DNA from: Rudaea sp. 3F27F6
Lineage (GTDB): Bacteria > Pseudomonadota > Gammaproteobacteria > Xanthomonadales > Rhodanobacteraceae
DNA: 64,000 nt
Direction of reading: 5' to 3'
Assembly: GCF_005503555.1 (NCBI RefSeq)
Contig: NZ_SCNG01000001.1
Span: 682,001 to 746,000, forward strand
Program-made: the position numbers and the translations under genes
The notes under the pieces: generated by a model
Database searches by the model: none
What the model was told of the DNA's origin: nothing
Seen by the model: only the letters and a program-made list of their open reading frames with translations
Part shown: piece by piece, positions 39,302 to 47,899 of the stretch
Layout of the letters: every line of letters starts with the position of its first letter
Position numbering within the stretch: position 1 is the stretch's first letter

Positions 39302-40108
39302 GTGCTTCGATCCCAGCTTCCCCCCTGCGTTTTGACCATCGCCGGTTCGGACTCGGCCGCGGCGGCCGGCATTCAGGCCGATCTGAAAACGTTCTCCGCG
39401 TACGGGGTGCACGGATTGACCGCAATCGCCGCGGTGACGGCTCAAAACACCCATAGTACGAGTGCGATCCAAGTGTTGCCGCCGCGCATTCTGCTCGCCC
39501 AGCTCGAAGCACTGCGCAACGACTTCCGTATCGCCGCCGTGAAGATCGGCATGCTCGGCAGCGCGGCGAATATCCGCCTGACCGCGCAATGGCTACGCGA
39601 GCACCAGATGCCAAACGTGGTTCTCGACCCGGTATTGGTCGCCAGCAGCGGACGCAATCTGCTGCCGGCCAACGCACTATCGATTCTGCGCAGGCATCTG
39701 TTGCCGCTCGCGCAAGTGCTGACGCCGAACTTGCCGGAAGCTGCGGCGCTGCTTTCGCGACCGATCCGTACGCATGACGAAATGCAGAGCGCAGCGAGCG
39801 AGTTGCGCGATTTAGGCGCGGACACCGTGTTGATCAAAGGCGGACATCTCGATGCGCGCGGAGTGCGCGACTACTTCGTCGACAATCGCGGCGTAGTGGA
39901 ATACGCCCACCAGCGGCGCAGCTATGCCGTGCGCGGCACTGGCTGCAGCTTGTCTTCGGCAATTGCCGCCGGTCTGGCCCTGGGTCTGTCGGCGCGCGCC
40001 GCGGTGGAACGCGCCGAGCGCTATCTACAGAACACATTCCGCAACGCACGCCGAATCGGTCGCGGCCCGTCGCGCATCCTGCAACACAACGCCCCTCACG
40101 GCGATTGA
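39302..40108 (+). CDS. thiD: Hydroxymethylpyrimidine/phosphomethylpyrimidine kinase
   Basis: Encodes 268 residues if the GTG at 39302 is used; an in-frame TTG at 39272 lies within a hairpin and is less likely. Motifs: VLTIAGSDSAAAAGIQADLKTF, VKIGMLGS, VLDPVLVASSG, LTPNLPEAAALL, VLIKGGHL and the GTGCSLSSAIAA anion hole. It phosphorylates HMP and HMP-P for thiamine synthesis. One variation is AAAAG where GGGAG is more usual. No thiE is adjacent. Confidence 0.93.
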   Translation: MLRSQLPPCVLTIAGSDSAAAAGIQADLKTFSAYGVHGLTAIAAVTAQNTHSTSAIQVLPPRILLAQLEALRNDFRIAAVKIGMLGSAANIRLTAQWLREHQMPNVVLDPVLVASSGRNLLPANALSILRRHLLPLAQVLTPNLPEAAALLSRPIRTHDEMQSAASELRDLGADTVLIKGGHLDARGVRDYFVDNRGVVEYAHQRRSYAVRGTGCSLSSAIAAGLALGLSARAAVERAERYLQNTFRNARRIGRGPSRILQHNAPHGD

Positions 40109-40199
40109 CGAACCGAATTGCGCTCTCGCGCATTTGCGGCTAAAACGCAGACGCACCCACGCCGATGCCATCCTGGTATCGGCTCACACGGAGGTTGTC

Positions 40200-40487
40200 A
40201 TGAGGACGATGTTGTTTCTGACTGCGGCGCTGGCCGCAAACGCATCCGCTGCCGAGACGACGGCGACGCCGCAAGCCCAGCCGCTTGCTGAACCGCTCGC
40301 AGCGACGCCGGGCATCGCAAGCATCAAGGCAAAAGCGGAAAGCCAGACCGCCACCAGCCCGAAAATTCACGAGATCGTCGCAACACGCAATGCCGACGGC
40401 ACGCTCGAAATCGGCTGCGCCGAACGCCCGAATCCGACAGCGCACAAGCCGCCTCTCAACACGATCTCGCCGGAGCCGCAGCAATGA
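40200..40487 (+). CDS. Small exported protein translationally coupled to the metalloprotease
   Basis: Encodes 95 residues with an excellent GGAGG ribosome-binding site and a signal peptide (MRTMLFLTAALAANASAAET). The mature part is Ala/Pro/Thr-rich at first and then holds a compact segment, EIVATRNADGTLEIGCAERPNP, with a single cysteine. I do not recognise the family with confidence. Its stop codon overlaps the start of the metalloprotease gene (ATGA). The coupling suggests an exported partner, inhibitor or folding aid for the protease; this is inference. Confidence 0.75.
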   Translation: MRTMLFLTAALAANASAAETTATPQAQPLAEPLAATPGIASIKAKAESQTATSPKIHEIVATRNADGTLEIGCAERPNPTAHKPPLNTISPEPQQ

Positions 40488-42883
40488 GCGCGCGCAAGCC
40501 CTGGGTCCGCGCCCTCCTCTTCGCAAGCACGGCCTTGTGTTCGTCGGCCGCATTCGCAGACGCGCCGCTCGCGGCCGCCGGCGCGACCAATCTGACGTTC
40601 AATCCCTATTCGCTCTATACGAACCTGTACATCGACATCGATGCTAGCGCGCAGCAGCTCAACGTCAACTTGACCGGCACCGGCGGCGACGTCGACCTGT
40701 ATCTGCGCTACGGCTCGCCATTCCCCGACTGCAGCGCGACGCGCTGCAGCGACGACATGATCCTGCGCTACGCGCAGTATCACTCGATGAGTTCGTCATC
40801 GAACGAGTCGATCGTCGTCACCAACGCGAGCACGATTCCGCTCAAGGCCGGGCGCTGGTACATCGCCGCACTCAACGGCTCGAGCGCGAGCGCGACGGCG
40901 ACGCTCTACGTGACCACCTCGGCCACCGTGCAAGCCGCGAATATCCAACTCGATTTCGGCAACCCGCGCAGCAGCTCGAGCGACCCAAAGAACAACTGCG
41001 ACGTCGCCCCATGGTCCGATACGACGGCGGCTACGCCGGTCGGCGGCAATGCCGGCACAACGCTCGGCGACCAGCGTAAAAATGCGCTGCAATACGCCGT
41101 GCAACAGCTGGCGCAGCAGATCCAGTCGCCGGTGCCGATCAACGTCCATGCTTGCTGGGCCCACCTCGGCGGCGACAAGAACCGCGCCACGCTCGCACAC
41201 GCATCGTCGACCAGTTTCGCCTTCAGCGACACGAGCTTCCCGATGCCGTGGCTGGTGAAAAAGTATACCTGGTACACGAACACGCAAATCGCGCGCATGG
41301 GCGGCGTGAGCAACTGCGGAGCCCTCGGCGGCGACTGCAGCGGCGTACGCAACGACGTCATCGAAATCACCTTCAATTCGGACATCGGCACGCCGAACGT
41401 CATCGGCGGCAGCCCGTTCTATCTCGGCTACACGGCGGGTGCGAACTCGAATTCGTCCGACTTCATCGCCGTCGCGATGCACGAGATCACGCACGGCCTC
41501 GGCTTCCTCGGCCTCGCCAACGTGGATCCAAGCTCGGGCCCGATCGGTGCGCGTGCCGGCATCACCACCGGCGCCTCATCGATCAGCTATCAGAACTACG
41601 ATCAAGGCCCGTGGGACGACATCTTCGGCGACAATATCGTCAAGGTCGCAAGCGACAGGCAGAACTACACGCCGTTTTACGGCTATGAACTGACCAGCCA
41701 GCCGGGCAACGCGGCGCGCGCTGCGGCGATGACCTCGGGCAATACCGTCACCGCGACAGACCTCGGCGCGCTCTACACCCCGACTCTGCTGCGCTGGTCC
41801 GATCCGCTCGCTGTGAATTCTTCGGCGAATCAAGCCACCGGCAATCCACCGGACAACTTCCCCAGCCTCTACGCACCCTGCGATCTCACTCAGACCGCGA
41901 CGTGCAGCACGTCGAGCGGCTCGACGCTTTCGCACACCGTGCAGCAAGGCGACCTGATGAACGCCTTCATCAATCGCGGGCAGGTACGCCAAATGGGCCT
42001 CGCCGCGCCGATGCTCGCCGCGATGGGCTGGTCGACCTCGCCCGCTGCGGCACCGGTCTACGCCAAGCCGTTCACCGGAATCTGGTACGACCGCACGCAC
42101 AGCGGCCACGGCATCGATTTCCGTCTCGTTCGCCACGATGCGAACTACGGCGATGCCTATCTCCTGGCCTTCTACACCTACGACGCAACCGGCTCAGTGG
42201 AAATCTTTCAGGCCCAGGGCAACATCGTCGATGGTGTCTTCGTCCCCATCATCATCGGCCCTGACGACAGCACGCTGACACGCTTTCAGTACGACCCCGT
42301 TGCCAAGACGATCAAACCGGTCGCCAATACCGGCGGTCGTGTCGTCGTCGACTTCAATCAGGCCGCCAACTCTCCCGCGTGCCGGAACATCGACCGCAGC
42401 GCTGCGCCCTTGCTCGGCGTCATGAGCTGGTCGTTCGCTGACACGACCGGGAAAATCACCGAACAAAGCGACTGGTGCCTGGAGCCGCTGACCACACTCG
42501 CACAAAATGCGTCGCCCGATCACGGCGGCCTGTACTACGGTGGTTCGGGCGATACCGGCTGGGGAATCTCCGTGCTCGATATCAACCGCGGCGCTGCGGG
42601 CGAACAGCTGTGGATCGATTTCTATTATCCGGACGCCAACGGCAAACCAATCTGGGCGGTCGCCAACGCGCAGCCGTACGTCAACGGCCAGACGATTCCT
42701 CTGATCCAGAATGCCGCGGGTTACTGCCGCACCTGCAAGCCGGTGGCGCAGAACCAGGTGCAGGTCGGCACGATCACGCTGAACTTCGGCACGCCGACGA
42801 CCGCAACGATCGTCGCGAATTATACCGGCGGTTCGTTCATGCGAACGAACGTACCGCTGGTCAATCTCGGGGTCGCGCAGTAA
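40484..42883 (+). CDS. Secreted zinc metalloprotease with N-terminal PPC-like domain and C-terminal G-x-WY modules
   Basis: Encodes 799 residues with a signal peptide ending SAAFADA. Residues about 40-145 resemble a pre-peptidase C-terminal (PPC) domain (DVDLYLRYGSPF, WYIAALNG), placed here at the N-terminus. The protease domain has H333EITH337GLGF with a following glycine, a metzincin-like zinc site, and ends with MLAAMGWS, as in secreted HExxHGLGF proteases. Residues about 530-799 hold two modules: GIWYDRTHSGHGI...FYTYDATG, and GLYYGGSGDTGWGI...FYYPDANGKPIW. These resemble the modules of the propeller protein at 34662-36632. Many cysteines suggest disulfides. Confidence 0.85.
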   Translation: MSARKPWVRALLFASTALCSSAAFADAPLAAAGATNLTFNPYSLYTNLYIDIDASAQQLNVNLTGTGGDVDLYLRYGSPFPDCSATRCSDDMILRYAQYHSMSSSSNESIVVTNASTIPLKAGRWYIAALNGSSASATATLYVTTSATVQAANIQLDFGNPRSSSSDPKNNCDVAPWSDTTAATPVGGNAGTTLGDQRKNALQYAVQQLAQQIQSPVPINVHACWAHLGGDKNRATLAHASSTSFAFSDTSFPMPWLVKKYTWYTNTQIARMGGVSNCGALGGDCSGVRNDVIEITFNSDIGTPNVIGGSPFYLGYTAGANSNSSDFIAVAMHEITHGLGFLGLANVDPSSGPIGARAGITTGASSISYQNYDQGPWDDIFGDNIVKVASDRQNYTPFYGYELTSQPGNAARAAAMTSGNTVTATDLGALYTPTLLRWSDPLAVNSSANQATGNPPDNFPSLYAPCDLTQTATCSTSSGSTLSHTVQQGDLMNAFINRGQVRQMGLAAPMLAAMGWSTSPAAAPVYAKPFTGIWYDRTHSGHGIDFRLVRHDANYGDAYLLAFYTYDATGSVEIFQAQGNIVDGVFVPIIIGPDDSTLTRFQYDPVAKTIKPVANTGGRVVVDFNQAANSPACRNIDRSAAPLLGVMSWSFADTTGKITEQSDWCLEPLTTLAQNASPDHGGLYYGGSGDTGWGISVLDINRGAAGEQLWIDFYYPDANGKPIWAVANAQPYVNGQTIPLIQNAAGYCRTCKPVAQNQVQVGTITLNFGTPTTATIVANYTGGSFMRTNVPLVNLGVAQ

Positions 42884-42897
42884 GCGCGGAAACGTGC

Positions 42898-42929
42898 AAA
42901 AAAAGCCCGGCTCAAGCCGGGCTTTTTTT
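42898..42929. terminator. Bidirectional Rho-independent terminator
   Basis: A7-GCCCGGC, loop TCAA, GCCGGGC-T7. It lies 14 bp after the metalloprotease stop and directly before the end of the convergent isocitrate dehydrogenase gene. Confidence 0.94.
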
Positions 42930-42931
42930 AT

Positions 42932-43939
42932 TCAGCGCAGACGTTCGATCAAGGCGTCCGCGAAGGTCTCGGTCGTGCCCGCACCGCCGAGGTCGGGCGT
43001 GACGCGGTCCTTCGCCGCGATCGTCGTACGGATCGCACCGCGCAGACGCGTCGCTTCGGCCTCGAAACCGAGATGGCCGAGCATCTGGCAGGCGCCGAGG
43101 AGCAGGGCGCACGGATTGGCAATGCCCTTGCCCGCAATGTCGGGCGCGGAACCGTGCACCGCCTCGAAGATCGCCACATCCGCGCCGATGTTCGCGCCCG
43201 GTGCGAGACCGAGTCCGCCGACAAGACCCGCACACAGATCGGAGAGAATGTCGCCGAACAAGTTCGTCGTCACGATCACGTCGAACTGCCACGGATTCAT
43301 CACGAGCTGCATGCAAGTGTTGTCGACGATCATCTCGTTGTGCTCGATGTCGGGATACTGCGCCGACACTTCGCGCGCGACCTTGAGAAACAAGCCCGAG
43401 GTCGACTTGAGGATGTTCGCCTTGTGTACGATCGTCACCTTCTTGCGCCCGGCCTGGCGCGCCAACTCGAACGCGTAGCGCACGATGCGCTCGGAACCCT
43501 TGCGCGTGATCTTCTGGGTTAAGGTCGCCGTATCGCCGTCGGCAGAAACCTGCTGGCCTTCGCCGATGTACGCACCTTCGGTGTTCTCGCGCACAGTGAG
43601 GACATCGATGTTCTCGTAGCGCGACTTGGTGCCTGGAAACGAGATCGCCGGACGCACATTCGCGTACAGGTCGAACTTCTTACGCAGAGTGACGTTGATC
43701 GACGTGAAGCCTTCGCCGACCGGCGTGGTCAACGGGCTCTTCAGCGCGACCTTGTGCTTGGCGATCGCGTCGAGCGTCGCCTGCGGCAGCAGGTCGCCGA
43801 ATTTGTTCTGCGCGGCGAGGCCGGCCTCGACGAAGTCGTATTTGAGATCGAGGCCGAGCGCGTCGATCACGCGCAGCGTCGCCTGCATGATCTCCGGGCC
43901 GATGCCGTCGCCGGGGATCACTGCAATGGTGGTGGTCAT
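42932..43939 (-). CDS. NAD-type isocitrate dehydrogenase
   Basis: Encodes 335 residues from the ATG at 43939 (MTTTIAVIPGDGIGPE); a GTG 12 bp upstream is also in frame. The beta-decarboxylating dehydrogenase fold is clear. The substrate motif SINVTLRK, followed by FDLYANVRP, matches the SxNxxLRK of isocitrate enzymes rather than that of isopropylmalate dehydrogenase. HGSAPDIAGKGIANP fits NAD-binding members. It converts isocitrate to 2-oxoglutarate in the TCA cycle. The homoisocitrate activity of some relatives cannot be excluded. Confidence 0.9.
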   Translation of the reverse strand: MTTTIAVIPGDGIGPEIMQATLRVIDALGLDLKYDFVEAGLAAQNKFGDLLPQATLDAIAKHKVALKSPLTTPVGEGFTSINVTLRKKFDLYANVRPAISFPGTKSRYENIDVLTVRENTEGAYIGEGQQVSADGDTATLTQKITRKGSERIVRYAFELARQAGRKKVTIVHKANILKSTSGLFLKVAREVSAQYPDIEHNEMIVDNTCMQLVMNPWQFDVIVTTNLFGDILSDLCAGLVGGLGLAPGANIGADVAIFEAVHGSAPDIAGKGIANPCALLLGACQMLGHLGFEAEATRLRGAIRTTIAAKDRVTPDLGGAGTTETFADALIERLR

Positions 43940-44009
43940 GGTTTTTCTCACAGCTTCTTTGATTTGAAGCCGCCTATTATCGCAAAGGCAGAGGTAAAAA
44001 GAATGTCAG

Positions 44010-44444
44010 CTATGCCGGCGCGGTTTCGATCTGATCGAGAAAATCCACCGCCCGGCGCAGATGCGGGATCACGATCGAGCCGCCGACCACGAGGCCGACA
44101 CTGAACGCCTCGAAGAACTCGTCGCGGTTCACGCCGGCATCGCGGCACTGGGCGATGTGATAGCTGATGCAGTCGTCGCAGCGCAGAACCATCGAGGCGA
44201 CGAGGCCAAGTAGTTCCTTCGTTTTCAGATCGAGTGCACCAGCTTTGTAAGTCTGTGTGTCGAGAGCGAAGAAACGCCGCACGACCTGATTGTCGTGCTC
44301 GAGGATGCGCTCGTTCATGCGCCGGCGGAATTCGCCGAATTCTTTGACCCGATCCGGCGCTTTAGCCGCAGGCTTGGCCGAAGCGCGTTTCGTCGCAACC
44401 TTCTTCGTCGCAGCCGCGCGCGCGGGACGCTTGCCCGCGCTCAT
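44010..44444 (-). CDS. Carboxymuconolactone decarboxylase/AhpD-like protein with basic N-terminal tail
   Basis: Encodes 144 residues. The AhpD-like helical core has a redox CxxC followed by His: LRCDDCISYHIAQC. An Ala/Lys/Arg-rich leader of about 30 residues (KRPARAAATKKVATKRASAK) resembles histone H1-like tails and is not part of the enzyme fold. The start overlaps the grxC stop (ATGA). A thiol-peroxidase or redox role is likely from the CxxC and the partner gene, but the substrate is unknown. Confidence 0.85.
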   Translation of the reverse strand: MSAGKRPARAAATKKVATKRASAKPAAKAPDRVKEFGEFRRRMNERILEHDNQVVRRFFALDTQTYKAGALDLKTKELLGLVASMVLRCDDCISYHIAQCRDAGVNRDEFFEAFSVGLVVGGSIVIPHLRRAVDFLDQIETAPA

Positions 44445-44707
44445 GCGCCGGCACCGATCAGTTGCGCGAGCTTGCCGCTGCGGTCCGCCGCGGCGAGATC
44501 GTCGAACCCGCCGACATGCTCGCCGTTGATGAAAATCTGCGGCACCGTGCGGCGGTTCGCCGAGCGCGTGAGCATCTCGTCGCGACGCACGGGATCGAGG
44601 TCGATGCGGAACTCTTCATAATCGAGCCCCTTCGACTTGAGCAAATTCTTCGCCGCCACGCAGTAGGCGCAGTTGGCACCGGTGAAAATTTCGACTTTTG
44701 CACTCAT
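44441..44707 (-). CDS. grxC: Glutaredoxin 3
   Basis: Encodes 88 residues. The active site is CAYC (GANCAYCVAAKNLL), followed by the cis-proline segment RTVPQIFINGEHVGGFDDL, which binds glutathione. It is a dithiol glutaredoxin of normal length. It is translationally coupled to the AhpD-like gene downstream, giving a two-gene thiol-redox unit. Confidence 0.94.
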   Translation of the reverse strand: MSAKVEIFTGANCAYCVAAKNLLKSKGLDYEEFRIDLDPVRRDEMLTRSANRRTVPQIFINGEHVGGFDDLAAADRSGKLAQLIGAGA

Positions 44708-44907
44708 TTTGAGATTTTCCTGACACGGTTTCAGGCACGCAAGCAGTTTGGGGGCTGTGAACCCGAATTTCCAGGGCTGTCTGCACGCCGTCCGGGCTTG
44801 AACATGGCCTGAGCGGATGCGTGATAGAAGCCCGCAACGGTAGATACGGAACCTGCGCAGGAGTAAGGTAGTCGAAGCGTCCGTCTAGCTTTCGTGTCAC
44901 CTCCGCC

Positions 44908-46911
44908 ATGTTCATCAAGCGCCTTCCACTCGCCTCCCTCGTCGCCACCATCGCCGTACTGACCAGCTACGGGTATGCGGCGGATACCCGCCTGCCCAAC
45001 CTCGGCAGTTCGGCGGGCAAGATTGCCTCGCCCGAGGAGCAGCGCCAATACGGTTTCTATGTGCTGCACGAGCTGCGCAATCAGAACGGCGTTTTGGACG
45101 ATGCGCTGCTGGCGGATTACCTGAATACCCTCGGCTACCGCCTCGTTTCCTATAGCCCGCAGCCGGACCAGCCGTTCACTTTTTTCATCGTGCGCGACAA
45201 CGACATCAACGCCTTTGCCCTGCCGGGTGGTTTTGTCGGTGTCAATGCGGGCCTGTTCACCACCACCGAGAGCGAAGGCGAACTTGCTGCGGTGCTCGCG
45301 CATGAAGTCTCGCACGTCACTCAGAATCACCTGATTCGTGCCGTCGAAGCCGAGCAGAAAATGACTCCGTTCATGCTGCTCGCAATGCTCGGCGCGATCG
45401 CCGCCGCGTCGAAATCGAGCCCCTACAGCACGAGCAACGCCGATGTCGGCGCGATTGCCACTGTGCAGGGCCTGTTCGCCCAGATGCAGATCAACTTCAC
45501 ACGCGCCGACGAATCCGAAGCCGACCGCGTCGGCATCACGACCCTGGCCAAAGCCGGTTTCGATCCCGACGCGATGGCCGGATTCTTCGAGCGCATGCAG
45601 CGCGCGCTGCGTCCGGGCTTCGACGAGAACGACGTGCCCGCATTGCTGATGGACCACCCGGTCACGACGACGCGCATCAGCGAATCGAAGGCGCGTGCGG
45701 AGCAGATCAAGAAGGAATACCAGCCGGTCGTCACCGTGGGCAACGTCGAGGCGGCGCCGAAGGAACTTGCCGGCGTACCCAATGCCCAGCCGGCCGTCGG
45801 CACCGACGCCAAGAGCGACGCAAAGACCGCGGCCAAGCCAGCGACGCCGGGCAGTGCCTCCAGCCCAGCGACGCCTATTTCCATCCCGCCGTCTTCGTTG
45901 CTCGCCTCGATCAATCCGAGCGCACGCCCGAATCTGAGCAGTCTGCGTCCGATCCAGCCGACCGCCGAGCAGCGCGCCCGCTCGCAGGCGTACTACGAGT
46001 TGATGCGCGAGCGCGTGCGCGTGCTCAGCGGCAAGCGTCCGCAGGAAATGATCACCTACTACGCCGACAATCTGCGCGATCACAAGGAATTCGACACGCC
46101 GGCGAATCACTACGGCTATGCCCTCGCGCTGATCCAAGGCGGCAAGGCGAAGCAGGCGCTCGAACCGTTGCAGAAACTCGCCTCGAACGACCCGGAAAAC
46201 CTCGTCTACCAGATCGCGCTCGGCGATGCAGAACTGCATTCCAGCCAGCGCGAGGCCGCACTGCAGCGCTACGTGCGCATGGAGAAATCGTTCCCGAACA
46301 ATCGCGCGCTCGCACTTGCGCATGCCGACGCGCTGCTCGCCTTCGGCGACAAGAAAGCCGGCAAGGAAGCACAGGAACTGCTGCGCCCGCAGATCGCCAA
46401 GGACGACGAAGACCCGGCCCTGCAGACCATGTTCGGCCGTGCCTGCGAACTCGCCGGCGACTCCGTGCGCGCAGGCGAGGCCTATGCGACCGCGGCCTAT
46501 CTCAACGGCCGCGCCGAAGACGCGCTCAACCAGTTGAAGGACATTTCCAAGCGCGGCGACCTCGACTACTACCAGCGCACACGCGTCGAAGCGCTGATCG
46601 CGGCAATGACCCCGCTCGTACTCGACCTGCGCCGGCACAAGATTCGCCCGGAGGATCAGGGCAAGCTCGCCGCGACGGGAAACTGTCTGAAGAAGTCCTC
46701 CGGCTTGAGTTTCAGCGTGCACAGCGACTCCGCTTCTGCGCAAAACAACCCGTTTGCGCGCACGGACGACACGACGAGCGGCCCCGGCGACCCGCGCTTC
46801 AGCTCGGCGTTCGGTGCCTCACGCATGCCGTCGCGCCTCAATGAGACGGCGCAAAACGACAAGGATTCCAGGCCCGACTGCACCGCGCCGTCATTCAACC
46901 GTAACAATTGA
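44908..46911 (+). CDS. BepA-like periplasmic M48 metalloprotease/chaperone with TPR domain
   Basis: Encodes 667 residues. Signal peptide: LPLASLVATIAVLTSYGYAA. The M48 zinc site is H132EVSH136, within LAAVLAHEVSHVTQNH, and the third ligand is probably in RADESEADRVG. An Ala/Pro/Ser linker (about residues 280-335) leads into TPR repeats (ITYYADNLRDHKEFDTPANHYG). BepA of Escherichia coli (487 residues) assists LptD and BAM maturation. This protein is longer because of the linker and a hydrophilic Ser/Asn/Asp-rich tail of roughly 85 residues after RRHKIRPEDQ. Confidence 0.9.
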   Translation: MFIKRLPLASLVATIAVLTSYGYAADTRLPNLGSSAGKIASPEEQRQYGFYVLHELRNQNGVLDDALLADYLNTLGYRLVSYSPQPDQPFTFFIVRDNDINAFALPGGFVGVNAGLFTTTESEGELAAVLAHEVSHVTQNHLIRAVEAEQKMTPFMLLAMLGAIAAASKSSPYSTSNADVGAIATVQGLFAQMQINFTRADESEADRVGITTLAKAGFDPDAMAGFFERMQRALRPGFDENDVPALLMDHPVTTTRISESKARAEQIKKEYQPVVTVGNVEAAPKELAGVPNAQPAVGTDAKSDAKTAAKPATPGSASSPATPISIPPSSLLASINPSARPNLSSLRPIQPTAEQRARSQAYYELMRERVRVLSGKRPQEMITYYADNLRDHKEFDTPANHYGYALALIQGGKAKQALEPLQKLASNDPENLVYQIALGDAELHSSQREAALQRYVRMEKSFPNNRALALAHADALLAFGDKKAGKEAQELLRPQIAKDDEDPALQTMFGRACELAGDSVRAGEAYATAAYLNGRAEDALNQLKDISKRGDLDYYQRTRVEALIAAMTPLVLDLRRHKIRPEDQGKLAATGNCLKKSSGLSFSVHSDSASAQNNPFARTDDTTSGPGDPRFSSAFGASRMPSRLNETAQNDKDSRPDCTAPSFNRNN

Positions 46912-46929
46912 CGTTTGAAATACAGCAAT

Positions 46930-46947
46930 CTGTCATAAAGCGTCCGC
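46930..46947 (+). promoter_or_regulatory. Candidate Pho box upstream of phoB
   Basis: CTGTCAT (46930-46936), a 4-nt AT-rich spacer, then CGTCCGC. The first half is a perfect PhoB half-site; the second is poor. Autoregulation of phoB makes it plausible. Confidence 0.4.
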
Positions 46948-46971
46948 CGGACGTTGCTACGGGTTGACCAC

Positions 46972-47667
46972 GTGCAAAAAAACATTCTGATCGTCGAAGA
47001 CGAACCCGCGATCCGCGACATGGTCGCCTTCGCCCTGCGCAAGGCCGGCATGGAGCCCGCCCACGCGGCGGACGCGCGGGCCGCCCAGACCATGATCGTC
47101 GAGCGCGTACCCGACCTGATCCTGCTCGACTGGATGCTTCCGGGCATGAGCGGCCTCGATCTCGCCCGCCGCCTGCGCAAGGAAGAGCTGACCCGCGACG
47201 TGCCGATCATCATGCTGACCGCGCGCGGCGAGGAGACCGATCGCGTCGGCGGCCTCGAAGCTGGCGTCGACGACTATGTCGTCAAACCTTTTTCGCCGCG
47301 CGAGCTGATCGCGCGCATCAACGCCGTCATGCGCCGCACCCACGGCGTCGATACCGACGGCGTGATCGAAATCGGCCCGCTCAAGATCGACAGCGCCGCG
47401 CACCGCGTCTATGCGGGCGAAGACAGCGTATCGATCGGTCCGACCGAATACCGTCTGCTGCATTTCTTCATGACCCATCCCGAGCGCGTCTACTCGCGCA
47501 GCCAGCTACTCGATTACGTTTGGGGCGGCAGTGTCTACGTGGAAGAACGCACGGTCGACGTGCATATCCGCCGCCTGCGCAAGACCCTGGAGCCGCACCG
47601 CTGCGACGAACTCGTGCAGACCGTGCGCGGCGCCGGCTATCGGTTTTCGACGACGCCGGTCGCTTGA
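46972..47667 (+). CDS. phoB: Phosphate regulon response regulator PhoB
   Basis: Encodes 231 residues from a GTG at 46972 (then [11 protein letters not shown]). The receiver domain has the acid pair E9-D10, the phospho-acceptor D53 in LLDWMLPG and K in [10 protein letters not shown]. The C-terminal OmpR-type winged helix is typical of PhoB ([39 protein letters not shown]). It activates phosphate-starvation genes. A 232-bp gap with a dispersed repeat separates it from phoR. Confidence 0.96.
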   Translation: MQKNILIVEDEPAIRDMVAFALRKAGMEPAHAADARAAQTMIVERVPDLILLDWMLPGMSGLDLARRLRKEELTRDVPIIMLTARGEETDRVGGLEAGVDDYVVKPFSPRELIARINAVMRRTHGVDTDGVIEIGPLKIDSAAHRVYAGEDSVSIGPTEYRLLHFFMTHPERVYSRSQLLDYVWGGSVYVEERTVDVHIRRLRKTLEPHRCDELVQTVRGAGYRFSTTPVA

Positions 47668-47810
47668 ATTTCTTCCCTTCCTCCCCTGGGAGAAGGTGGC
47701 CGGAAGGCAGATGAGGGAAAAGCCGAGCACTGCCGGTTTTTATTGATTCGTCGGTGCGTTTCTCCCTCATCCGGCGCTACCGCGCCATGCTTTCTTGAGA
47801 AATGTGGCCA
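47668..47810. repeat. Dispersed palindromic intergenic repeat, copy 1 (phoB-phoR)
   Basis: Contains the blocks CTGGGAGAAGGTGGCC and GATGAGGGAAAAGC (47710-47723), and an inverted copy of the second block with one mismatch region, TTTCTCCCTCATC (ending 47771). The same blocks occur in the element at 57838-57980. The transcript could fold into a long hairpin between phoB and phoR. No reading frame here looks coding. Confidence 0.7.
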
Positions 47811-47899
47811 GGATGGCTACTTCTTGACTCTCGCGATCAGGGACGAACGCAAAAGCAAGGCTACAATTGTGCATTACCGCACTTCTGCTTATTTAGCCG

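Noticed and set aside
44731-46743. 670-codon frame antisense to the BepA-like gene
   Set aside because: Mirror frame of a well-supported gene; no start signal or recognised domain.
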